A stretch of 64,000 bases of DNA, taken from positions 41,769 to 105,768 of the forward strand of contig CAVOJV010000065.1 in NCBI GenBank assembly GCA_963696325.1. The letters are read 5' to 3'. The notes under the pieces are model-generated. The model was not told the DNA's origin. It was given only the letters and a program-made list of their open reading frames with translations, and did not search any database. This document shows positions 37,704 to 46,700 of this stretch, one piece after another. Position 1 is the stretch's first letter, and each line of letters opens with the position of its first letter. Both the position numbers and the translations under genes were made by a program. This stretch comes from CAVOJV01 sp963696325. Lineage in GTDB: Bacteria; Pseudomonadota; Gammaproteobacteria; Competibacterales; Competibacteraceae.

Positions 37704-39024
37704 ATGTCACTCAAATACAGCATGATCGAGATCTTCACGCAGGAAGAGGCGCGCTACCGTCATAGACCAGTATACGAGGCCATTGTCGAACAGGTCCGCG
37801 GATTGAAAACAGCGGCGCGCTGCATCGTCATCAAAGGAATGGAGGGTTGTTACGAGAATGGCGAAATCGCTACTCGGAATATTCTGGAGCTTTCCTACAA
37901 TATGCCGGTGAAAATCGAGATCCTGTTGCCTGCGGCGGAACGGGACCGGCTTTTGTCCACCGTGCAGGAAATGGTCAGCGAGGGCATCGTGGCGGTACGG
38001 GAAGTGGAAATTTGCTCCTATAAAACCCACAAATCCCTCATTCCAAAACAGATCAAAGTCGAGGACATAATGACGCCCTCCCCCGTCAGTGTGACGACGG
38101 CCACCTCGGTCAAGGAAATCGTTAAATTATTATTATCCTCGATATTCAACGGCGTGCCGGTGATCGATGCGGATCGTCGTCCCCATCGGCATCATTACCC
38201 AGGGCGACTTGATGCAGAGGGCAAAAATGCCCCTCAGATTGGGTTTATTAGCCGAACTTGACTGGGAGCATGTCGGCCCTGCTCTGGAAGCGCTCGCCCA
38301 CCAACAAGCTGGAGAAATTATGACCCGCCCGGTCATTTCCATCGGCGCCGATGAACCGCTGACCAAGGCCGTGGACCTGATGCTCCAAAAGAAGTTGAAG
38401 CGACTGCCGGTGGTGGATGAATCCGGCAGGCTGGTGGGCATGCTGGCCCGCCTGGATGTGTTTCACACCATTACGCAGGAATCGCCCGACTGGCAGGCCA
38501 TCGGCAAGTACAGCGTGGTGGTGGGCAATGTGCGTCTGGTTGCCGACATCATGCACCGGGATATCCATGCGGTGCTGCCCGACACGCCGATTGAAGAGAT
38601 CATCCCTATCATCGATTCCAATGATATTCAGCGCATCGCGGTCACCGATGCAGAGGGCCGGTTTCTGGGAATGATTTCGGATCAAGACCTGCTGGCTGCT
38701 TTTTCCGAACACCACCCCGGCATCTGGGAACGGTTCGCAAGTAACCTCCTGTTCGCCAAAAAAGAGCAAAGACACGAGTTATTAGGCAAGGAATTGCAGG
38801 AAAAAACCGCCGCCGACGTGATGAAGACGGAGCTGATCACGGTCCAGGAAGAGACCCCGATCGACGAAGCAATCAGGTTAATGACAGACAAAGGCATCAA
38901 ACGCCTCCCGGTGGTGGCTGCCGACGGTAAATTCAGGGGCATCGTCAGCCGGGATTCGCTGCTGCGTGCGGGTTTCGCCAGCTCGGAACCCTCCCCAGCG
39001 TCGGCACCCTCTGTGGCGGATTAG
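37704..39024 (+). CDS. DUF190 and CBS-domain protein, one frameshift
   Basis: The reconstructed product is about 440 residues. Residues 1-105 are a DUF190 domain (GCYENGEIATRNILELSYN, PVKIEILLPAAERDRLL), a PII-like fold. Then come two CBS pairs: VEDIMTPSPVSVTTATSVKE, IMTRPVISIGADEPLTKAVD, VADIMHRDIHAVLPDTPIEE and VMKTELITVQEETPIDEAIR. One extra C in the run at about 38177-38180 breaks the frame between VPVIDADRRP and IGIITQGDLM. DUF190 genes commonly sit beside crcB; the CBS modules may sense adenine nucleotides. Spacing of six bases from crcB implies cotranscription. Confidence 0.87.
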
Positions 39025-39246
39025 GGCCCCGAAGCCAGAACTGACCGGGTGCTTTCCTCGTCATTCTCGATGTCACTAAAAGATGCGCAAAGCCCCCCAA
39101 TGCGCGGTCAAAGATGGCTGAATCGGATTGAAGTTCGTAAAATCGTGACCTGCAAATGATCAGCTATTGCTTTCTATTCAATAACATAGATAATCTCGGC
39201 ACACCTTTTGCGGAAGCTTTTCGGAATAAGGTGCGCAAGCGTACCC

Positions 39247-39252
39247 TATAAT
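39247..39252 (+). promoter_or_regulatory. -10-like TATAAT ahead of the nucleotide-sugar genes
   Basis: The 281 bases between the DUF190-CBS gene and the dehydrogenase are AT-rich and hold no gene. A perfect TATAAT lies 59 bases before the start codon; the -35 region (around 39224) is weak. A small inverted repeat GTCCA/TGGAC lies at 39270-39283. Confidence 0.4.
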
Positions 39253-39305
39253 ATTAGAGGTTCTCGTAAGTCCAATAGTGGACAACGAACATGGAGTCAC
39301 TTTAG

Positions 39306-40592
39306 ATGATTAATCTCGAAAATACTCGCCTTGGCATCGTCGGCCTGGGCTATGTCGGGTTGCCGCTGGCGGTCGAATTCGGCAAGCACTGCCCACCCTG
39401 GGTCTCGATATCGACGCGGGCGCATCGCGGAACTGCAGGCCGGGCACGACCGCACCCTGGAAACCGAGCCAGAGAACTGCCGCCAGGCCAGGCAGCTGCG
39501 CTTCACCAGCGATCCTGGAAGCTCTGGCCGGCTGCACTGTCTACATCGTCACCGTGCCCACGCCCATCGACGAGCACAAGCGCCCCGACTTCAGCGCCGC
39601 TGATCCGGCCAGCGGGACGGTGGGCAAGGTGCTGAAGCCTGCGAATGGTGGTTTACGAGTCCACCGTCTATCCCGGCGCCACCGAAGAAGTCTGCGTGCC
39701 GATCCTGGAACAGGTCTCGGGCCTGACGATTCAACCGGGATTTCTTCGCCGGCTACAGCCCGAACGCATCAATCCCGGCGACAAGGAGCACCGCCTCACC
39801 GACTATCCGCAAGGTCACTTCCGGTTCCACGCCGGCAGCGGCGGACTTCGTCGATGCGCTGTACGCGCGCGATCATCCGCGCCGGCACCTATCAGGCCTC
39901 CAGCATCCGGGTGGCCGAGGCCGCCAAGGTGATCGAGAACACCCAGCGCGACGTCAACATCGCGCTGATCAACGAGCTGGCGCTGATCTTCAACCGCATG
40001 GGCATCGATACCGCAGGAAGTGCTGGAGGCCGCGGGCACCAAGTGGAACTTCCTGCCTTTCCGGCCCGGCCTGGTGGGCGGCCACTGCATCGGTGTCGAT
40101 CCCTACTACCTGACCCACAAGGCGCAGGACATCGGCTATCACCCGGAGGTGATCCTGGCGGGGCGGCGCATCAACGACGGCATGGGCGCCTACGTCGCCG
40201 ACGCAGGTGGTCAAGCTCATGACCGCAGCGGCGGATCCACGTGGTGGATGCCCATGTCCTGATCCTGGGGCTGGCCTTCAAGGAAAACTGCCCGGACCTG
40301 CGCAACACCCGCGTCGTGGATATCATCGCACGAGTTCGCAGAGTTATAACGCCAGGGTCGATGTGTATGATCCCTGGGTCGAGGCCGCGCGAGGCCCAGC
40401 ACGAATACGGCATCACGGCCTGGTCGCCGAGCCCGAGGCCGGCGCATTATGACGCCATCATGCTGGCGGTGGCCCATCACCAGTTCGCGGCCATGGGCCC
40501 CGCACGGCATCCGCGCCCTGGGCAAGCCTGGCTGCGTGCTCTTCGACGTGAAATACGTCTTGCCCGCCACCGCCGTGGATGGCCGGCTCTAA
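39306..40592 (+). pseudogene. Nucleotide-sugar dehydrogenase (UDP-sugar 6-dehydrogenase type), many frameshifts
   Basis: Together the three frames encode a WecC/TviB-like UDP-N-acetylhexosamine or UDP-glucose dehydrogenase of about 425 residues: NTRLGIVGLGYVGLPLAVEF (NAD site), GCTVYIVTVPTPIDEHKRPDF, VVYESTVYPGATEEVC, AAKVIENTQRDVNIALINEL, AAGTKWNFLPFRPGLVGGHC (catalytic Cys in GGHCIGVDPYY), DAHVLILGLAFKENCPDLRN and a final KYVLPATAVDGRL. I count about ten frame changes in 1.3 kb, far denser than elsewhere, including extra bases as well as missing ones. The reading between breaks stays conserved. Either a locally very poor sequence or a young pseudogene. An epimerase follows, so both serve surface-polysaccharide precursor synthesis. 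Confidence 0.75.
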
Positions 40593-40645
40593 GTCAAAGC
40601 CACTGGAATAGGGTACTCCTTTCCAGAGCTATTAAGGGAATAACG

Positions 40646-41652
40646 ATGAAAGTACTGGTGACCGGCAGCGCGGGCTTCATAGGCTCGACCCTGTGCTGCG
40701 TCTACTGGACCGCGGCGATGAAGTCATCGGCATCGACAACCTCAACGACTACTACGATGTCGATTTGAAACTGGCTCGCCTAGCCCGAACCAAGGCGTAT
40801 CCAGGGTTCCTCGAGATACGCGCCAGCCTGGAGGACCGCACGGCCATCGAACAAGCTTTTAAAACCTATCAACCCCAGCGCGTCGTCAATCTGGCGGCCC
40901 AGGCTGGGGTGCGCTATTCCCTGGAGAATCCGCATGCCTATGTGGACAGCAATGTGGTGGGGTTCCTGAATATCCTCGAAGGCTGCCGTCACTACGGTGT
41001 GGAGAGCCTGGTTTACGCTTCCACCAGTTCGGTCTATGGCGCCAACACCCGCATGCCGTTTTCGGTTCACGACAACGTGGATCATCCACTGAGCCTGTAC
41101 GCGGCGACCAAGAAGGCCAACGAGCTGATGGCCCATACCTATAGCCATCTTTATAGCCTGCCCACCGTTGGGCTGCGCTTTTTCACGGTCTACGGCCCCT
41201 GGGGACGACCGGACATGGCCCTGTTTCTCTTCACCCGCAATATCCTGGCCGGCCAGCCCATCGACGTTTTCAACTATGGCAACCACCGCCGCGACTTCAC
41301 CTATGTCGATGATATTGTCGAGGGCGTTACCCGGGCGCTGGACAAGGTTCCCGAACCCAACCCCGCCTGGTCTGGCGATGCTCCAGACTCGGCCACCAGC
41401 CTCGCCCCTTACCGACTGTACAATATCGGCAGCCACCGGCCAGTGGAGTTATTGCGTTATATCGAGGTGTTGGAGCAATGCCTGGGGCGGACGGCCAAAA
41501 AAAATCTGCTGCCCCTGCAAAAAGGCGACGTACCGGACACATACGCTGACGTGCAAGCCCTGATAGACGACGTAGGCTACCAGCCCAGCACCCCTATCGA
41601 GGAAGGCGTAGCCCGCTTCGTGGAATGGTATCGCGCCTATTATCAAGTGTAG
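40646..41652 (+). CDS. NAD-dependent nucleotide-sugar epimerase (UDP-glucuronate 4-epimerase type), one frameshift
   Basis: A 335-residue extended SDR. It starts MKVLVTGSAGFIGSTL at 40646 after AAGGGAA and, after a one-base loss near 40700, continues RLLDRGDEVIGIDNLNDYYD. It has LAAQAGVRYSLENPHAYVDS, the catalytic ASTSSVYG and YAATKKANELMAHTYSHLY, and FFTVYGPWGRPDMAL, typical of CapI/LspL UDP-glucuronate 4-epimerases. The last 319 bases, from about 41343, are duplicated 1.36 kb downstream. With the dehydrogenase just upstream it would turn UDP-glucose-type precursors into uronic acids for an exopolysaccharide. Confidence 0.87.
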
Positions 41653-41661
41653 GCCCATCAT
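41343..41661 (+). repeat. 319-bp direct repeat, copy A (epimerase 3' end)
   Basis: Starts at CAAGGTTCCC inside the epimerase and ends nine bases after its stop (TAGGCCCATCAT). It matches 42707-43025 with about four mismatches in 319 bases. The base following the repeat enters a truncated DUF29 gene. Confidence 0.92.
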
Positions 41662-41920
41662 GAATCGGTTCGGCCAGTATAAACCTAATTTGCGCTTCAA
41701 TAGCTGGCGCTACACGATTAAGGAACAGCGGTTGGCTGTGTCCGAAGTGGTGGAAGAAAATCCCAGTTTGCATTCCGAACTGCCGGAAACCCAGCATAAA
41801 GCCTATCAATTCGCGCGCCTAGCCACCGCCGAAGAAACCGGTTTGTCCGAGCAGACATTCCCCGTTACCCGTCCTTTTTCGTTCGGGCAGATTATGGATA
41901 AGCATTTATGGCCAGAATAG
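41660..41920 (+). pseudogene. DUF29 protein, C-terminal remnant
   Basis: An 86-residue frame whose sequence (SWRYTIKEQRLAVSEVVEEN, PSLHSELPETQHKAYQFARL, SEQTFPVTRPFSFGQIMDK) matches the C-terminal half of DUF29, a family of about 140-150 residues. The N-terminal half is missing and the upstream sequence is directly the end of repeat copy A, so the gene was cut at 41661/41662. The ATG at 41660 is formed by the junction. No ribosome site. DUF29 function is unknown. Confidence 0.7.
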
Positions 41921-41933
41921 TAGCGAGATAGCT

Positions 41934-42251
41934 ATGCAAGTTGACTCCAGCGTCGTCGATCGACTCATCTCCGGCATCGTGGAGACTGTGCATCCGCTTA
42001 GAATCATCCTCTTCGGATCGGTTGCCCGGAATGAGATACGCCCAGGGAGCGATATCGATGTTCTGGTGGTAATGCCCGAAGGAACCCACCGCCGACGAAC
42101 GGCTCAGTTGCTGTATCAGCGTATTAGCGGAATTGGGGCACCCTTCGATATTCTGGTAGCAACACCCGGCGACCTGGAAAGATATAAAGATAATATCGGG
42201 CTCATTTACCGAACTGTCCTGCAGGAGGGACGGGAAGTTTATGCCGCATGA
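41934..42251 (+). CDS. MNT-domain nucleotidyltransferase (MNT/HEPN antitoxin type)
   Basis: A 105-residue minimal nucleotidyltransferase. The signature IILFGSVARNEIRPGSDIDVLVV contains GSxxR and the SDID metal-binding Asp pair; a third Asp lies in GAPFDILVAT. Such proteins are encoded with HEPN proteins and act as antitoxins, in studied cases by AMPylating the HEPN toxin. The stop overlaps the HEPN start by 11 bases. The pair sits in the segment between two epimerase repeats, next to the DUF29 remnant, so it looks like an acquired module. Confidence 0.88.
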   Translation: MQVDSSVVDRLISGIVETVHPLRIILFGSVARNEIRPGSDIDVLVVMPEGTHRRRTAQLLYQRISGIGAPFDILVATPGDLERYKDNIGLIYRTVLQEGREVYAA

Positions 42252-42630
42252 TGACCGCCTCCACGGCAGTCCAGCGGATTGGCTTCGCCATGCCCGCAGC
42301 GATTTAGCCCTTTCCCACACGGCGATAATTCCTGAGATTTTGCTTGAAGCGCTCTGCTTTCATGCCCAGCAGGCGGCGGAAAAGGCTCTCAAGGCGGTAC
42401 TCATCGCCAAGGGCATTGCTCCAACGAGAACCCATAATATCAGGACTCTGCTTGATCTTTTGCCGCCGGCTGAGGCACTGCACCATGATTTGCAGAGTGC
42501 AGCCGGTCTCAGCGACTATGCCGTGATGAGTCGTTACCCGGCCGCAATCGAACCGGTCAGCGAAGCGGAGTACCGCGAAGCCGTGCGGTTGGCGGAAGCC
42601 GTTGTTGCCTGGGCGGAAAGGGTCATCTGA
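42241..42630 (+). CDS. HEPN-domain protein (MNT/HEPN toxin type)
   Basis: A 129-residue all-alpha HEPN protein: SPADWLRHARSDLALSHTA, EALCFHAQQAAEKALKAVLI and THNIRTLLDLLPPAEAL are family blocks, and the tail reads YAVMSRYPAA. It begins within the MNT gene, overlapping by 11 bases. HEPN partners of MNT are usually RNase toxins; a clear R-x4-6-H motif was not found, so activity is uncertain. Confidence 0.85.
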   Translation: MPHDDRLHGSPADWLRHARSDLALSHTAIIPEILLEALCFHAQQAAEKALKAVLIAKGIAPTRTHNIRTLLDLLPPAEALHHDLQSAAGLSDYAVMSRYPAAIEPVSEAEYREAVRLAEAVVAWAERVI

Positions 42631-42641
42631 GAACATCACTC

Positions 42642-43016
42642 ATGACCGCATCCCCCGCCGTGGCTCGTCGTCCATATCCAGCCCCTCATAGTGCCTATGT
42701 GGACAGCAAGGTTCCCGAACCCAACCCCGCCTGGTCTGGCGATGCTCCAGACTCGGCCACCAGCCTCACCCCTTACCGACTGTACAATATCGGCAGCCAC
42801 CGGCCAGTGGAGTTATTGCGTTATATCGAGGTGTTGGAGCAATGCCTGGGGCGGACGGCCAAAAAAAATCTGCTGCCCCTGCAAAAAGGCGACGTACCGG
42901 ACACATACGCCGACGTGCAAGCCCTGATAGACGACGTAGGCTACCAGCCCAGCACCCCAATCGAGGAAGGCGTGGCCCGCTTCGTGGAATGGTATCGCGC
43001 CTATTATCAAGTGTAG
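42642..43016 (+). pseudogene. Epimerase fragment with internal deletion
   Basis: A 124-residue frame: a short unrelated head, then SAYVDSK, then the last 103 residues of the epimerase. The sequence CCTATGTGGACAGCAA occurs in the intact gene at about 40937-40952; here it is joined directly to the part starting at 41343, so about 390 bases are absent, the join being at a CAA shared by both sites. The result lacks the NAD-binding half and the catalytic Tyr and cannot be an epimerase. Its protein tail is almost identical to the intact gene. Confidence 0.85.
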
Positions 43017-43025
43017 GCCCATCAT
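42707..43025 (+). repeat. 319-bp direct repeat, copy B
   Basis: Near-identical copy of 41343-41661, same orientation, with differences such as SLTP for SLAP. The next base enters a truncated transposase on the minus strand. Copies A and B bracket a 1045-bp segment with the DUF29 remnant and the MNT/HEPN pair. Confidence 0.92.
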
Positions 43026-43630
43026 TGTAATGCTGGTCAAAGGCCTGGTTGGTGCTGTTTCTCGTGATCTGGGAGTCGGGGTCGATGAAGCTGTGCCGAT
43101 CCTCGTCACGACGGCCTAGAGTCAGGCGAACGAGGGTATTACCGCGCGGTTTTCCACCACGGGCACGGGTCCTTCGCTGCACGTTCACGCACCTTCTTTT
43201 CAAGGGCCACGCGATGGAGGTGGTAGCGCTCTTCGCCCGCGCCTCGATCACCGCTTTCGTCTGCGCCTAGTTGGCCAGACGGTTCTGGCGGCGGTGGATC
43301 TCCTCATCGAGGACCAAGCCTTCGGGCAGCGGCTCGCCACGGTCGGTGCGCTCGGCCAGGGTCAGCAACTCCCCACTTCCCGGCTCAACTGGGCCCCAAT
43401 TCCAACAGCCGCTGGTCATTGATCGCCTTGCTCTTGGAGGCATCTGCGTGCCCAGTTTCAGCACCCCTGCCCACGTGGGAGATCAACAACACCTGCGTAA
43501 ACAACCCGTCAATCTCAGGCAAAAAGGTCTGACAAAACGTGGCGATCATGTCGTAATCCGGATGCTGGTCGCCCGGCAGTCAATCCGTTTGAACCTGCGC
43601 GCCATCGCTGCTGCCCTTCGTTTGAGTGGA
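43026..43630 (-). mobile_element. IS1182-like transposase remnant, decayed
   Basis: On the minus strand, pieces of one transposase follow in order in several frames: HPDYDMIATFCQTFLPEIDG, then HADASKSKAINDQRLLELG (where complete relatives have the DGT-ANASKHKA block), then LVLDEEIHRRQNRLAN, RYHLHRVALEKKVRERAAKD, KPRGNTLVRLT and DEDRHSFIDPDSQITRN ending FDQHYN. This is the layout of IS1182-type transposases (DPDSR-M, then YNAQ). The element is cut at 43025 exactly at repeat copy B, losing the C-terminal catalytic half. Many frameshifts. No terminal repeats visible. Family assignment is from memory of the motif order. Confidence 0.7.
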
Positions 43631-43717
43631 GGGCGGCTGCTGCATAACTCAGACTCCGTCCCGCGCCCGCCGATTTTCTCCGACCTGCTGCCAATGGGTG
43701 CAATTGCATTCTGACCT

Positions 43718-46700
43718 TCAGCCCACGCTGGATTCTGCTCGCTCAAGGTACTCGCGAACCAGGGCGGCGGTGGTAATGACCCTAGGCTCCTCCAATATTT
43801 CCAGATGGGCGCCGGGAATCTGGTGCACGACCATGCCGCCCTGCGCGAGGCCGGTCCATGATAGCTCTGACATCTGTCGATTCCGTGGCCTTGAACGAAC
43901 GATGCTGCCTTCATACACCCTCGGCGTGTACCTCAGTTCCAGTCGATCAGACGCCTTAAGAAAGGTTTCTGAGATGCGGCGTTGCATCAGCTCATGCGAA
44001 ACTGGCCTCCCGAGCCGTCTGTACCCCTGCCACTTGATCTCATCTGGAAGCTCTCGGAGGGCCTTCCGGATAGCGAGGACTATTTTGTTTAAAACTTTGC
44101 GCGCGAGGTACCGAACCGCCTCCACTCGTCCAAGCGGTGATGCGCGACTCAGATGAGATGGCGATTCTATGCCGCACGTATTCCAGACGGTTACGCGACG
44201 GATAGGCCCCTGCAACGCCACTGTGCGGATTGTTATGCACGAAGGCGTCGAAGAGCAGCACCGGTGCGGCGACCTCCTCGCCTTGCTCCCGAAGCTGCCT
44301 TGCCATTTCAAACGCGATGACGCCACCAAAGCATCCACCGCCAAGGGAGTACGGCCCCTTCGGCTGGACAGTCTTAATTTCAGCGATATACCGCGCTGCC
44401 AGCTCCTCGATGCTTTTGCTGCGGTCAAACGGTCGTCCCAGACCTTCTGACCTCGTTTCGGCGCGGACGCCGTACACTGGACGGTCCGCTCCCAGACGCC
44501 AGGCCAGCGCTCGGTAGAAGAACACGTAGCCTCCGCCAGTGTGGATCAGGAACAGCGGGCGTTTGGATCCGCGCGGCTGCAGGCAGACGACCAGCGATGA
44601 CGGTGGCTCCATGCTATCGTCGATAATTCGCGCCAGCGCTTCGATCGTTGGCTCTTCGACGAACGCGTTGACGGGAAACCCTGCGGTTGACACGCCGAAC
44701 TCGCTTCTGGCTTCCGCCAGCATCTGATCGAGGAGGTCCCCGTGCCCTTGAAGGGTGAAAAAACTGTCGCGGACGCCGATCGGACGGGCGTCTAGCAGAC
44801 CTTCCCATATCTCGAGCAGGCGACATTCCGTCGCACTTCGCGGTTCGTGGCGCTCGGTGGCGCTAAAGGACGCTCCTGTAGCACTCGTTCGGGTTACGCC
44901 GATCACTTTGCTCAGCTTCTGAGCCATCCGCGCGACCGTCGGCGCGAGAATCAGCGTGTCCAACGGAAGCTCCACGCCGAAGCGCTGTTGGATCGCCACC
45001 ATAATGTGAATCGCCAACAGCGAGTCTCCGCCGAGCTCGAAGAAATTCTCGTCAAGCCCTACATGAGCGAGGCCGAGCACCTCGCACCAGATCTCGACCA
45101 GCTTCGCTTCAACGGGTGTCGGTGACCGCTCCCGAGCTTCCGGCCGAAGATCATTGTCGTCAGGCGGCGGCAGTGCACGGCGGTCCAGCTTGCCGTTGGG
45201 GGTTCGCGGCAGGGCCTCCAGCGCGACGAAGCGCGCAGGCACCATGTATGCAGGGAGCTTCTGTTCGAGCACGTTCCGGAGGTCCCGACCGGCAGCACCG
45301 GTTCCCGGCTCGCCGACGACGTATGCGACGAGTCGACGGGCCCCTGAACTGTCGTCGCGCGCGTCCACCACCGCCTCGCGGACACCCGGTTGCTGTTGCA
45401 GCACCGCCTCGATTTCACCGAGTTCGATACGGTGGCCGCCGATCTTGATCTGCTGGTCGGTTCTGCCGATCAACTCGATCGTGCCGTCCAGGCGATAGCG
45501 CGCAAGGTCACCGGTGCAATACATACGGTCTGCAGCAATCTTGCTGAACGGATCCGCCAGGAATCGCTCGCTGGTGAGTTCCGGTCTGTTCAGGTAGCCT
45601 CGCGCGACCCCAGCGCCGCCGATGTGCAGCTCGCCCGGCACGCCCACCGGCACAGGTTGTCGATGAGGGTCAAGCAGGTAGATTCGTGTATTGGCAATTG
45701 GCCGACCGATCGAAATCGGCGCACCGACCTCCACCGCCCAGCAGGTCGACCACACCGTCGTCTCGGTCGGTCCGTACATGTTGAGGATCTGCCGCGAGGG
45801 CACGTCGCCGAGCGTGGCGAGAAGCGAGAGAGGGAGCGGCTCGCCGCCGACGAGAAGCTGCCGCAGCCTGGCCAGCGCTTGGCGGCCTTCCGTCGTCAAC
45901 GTCAACACTCGCAATAGCGACGGGGTAGATTGAAGGTGTGTCACGCCGTGTCGCTCGATCAGGGTGATCGCCGAGGCGTCAAGCTCGGACTCACGCGCGC
46001 GAAGACCAACACCGGGCTGCACGATAACGCGGTAGCCGCGTGCCAGGGTCCAAAACAGCTCCAGGACTGCTATGTCGAACGAAATGGTTGTCACCGCCAG
46101 CCAGACGCCGGGTGGCTCCGCGCCAAGCACTTCGTCCATCGCCGCGAGGAGGTTCGCGACATTCCGATGCTCGATCATCACGCCCTTCGGCTTGCCCGTC
46201 GATCCAGAGGTATAGATGACGTACGCGAGGTTTGCCGCCGTCGCGACGCAGTCAAGCCGGTCGGCAGATTCGCGGGCGATCACGGGCCAGTCCCGGTCTA
46301 GGTATACAACCGGACTCTCCGCCGTCAGCGGCTCGAGATGTGATTCGGTCAGCAGGACTACCGCCGCGCTGTCCGCCACCATAAAGGCGAGACGTTCGCG
46401 CGGGTACGTCGGATCGAGCGGCAGGTAGGCGCCACCCGCCTTGAGGACAGCGAGCAGCGCGATCACCATATCGAGCGAACGTTCGACATTCAGGGCGACC
46501 AGACGATCGGGGCCGACACCGAGCTTTCGCAGGTGCCGCGCAACCGGTTCGCACGAGCATCGAGCTCCCGATAGGTTAGCATGCGCTCCCCGAACACCAC
46601 AGCCACGCTATCCGGCGTACGGTCTACCTGGGCTTCGACCATTTGGTGAATGCACTTGACCGGAGTGTCGAGACTCGTGCTGTTCCACTCGATCAGCAGT

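Noticed and set aside
43049..43714. Plus-strand open frames over the transposase relic
   Set aside because: Their translations show no family pattern, while the minus strand carries ordered transposase motifs.
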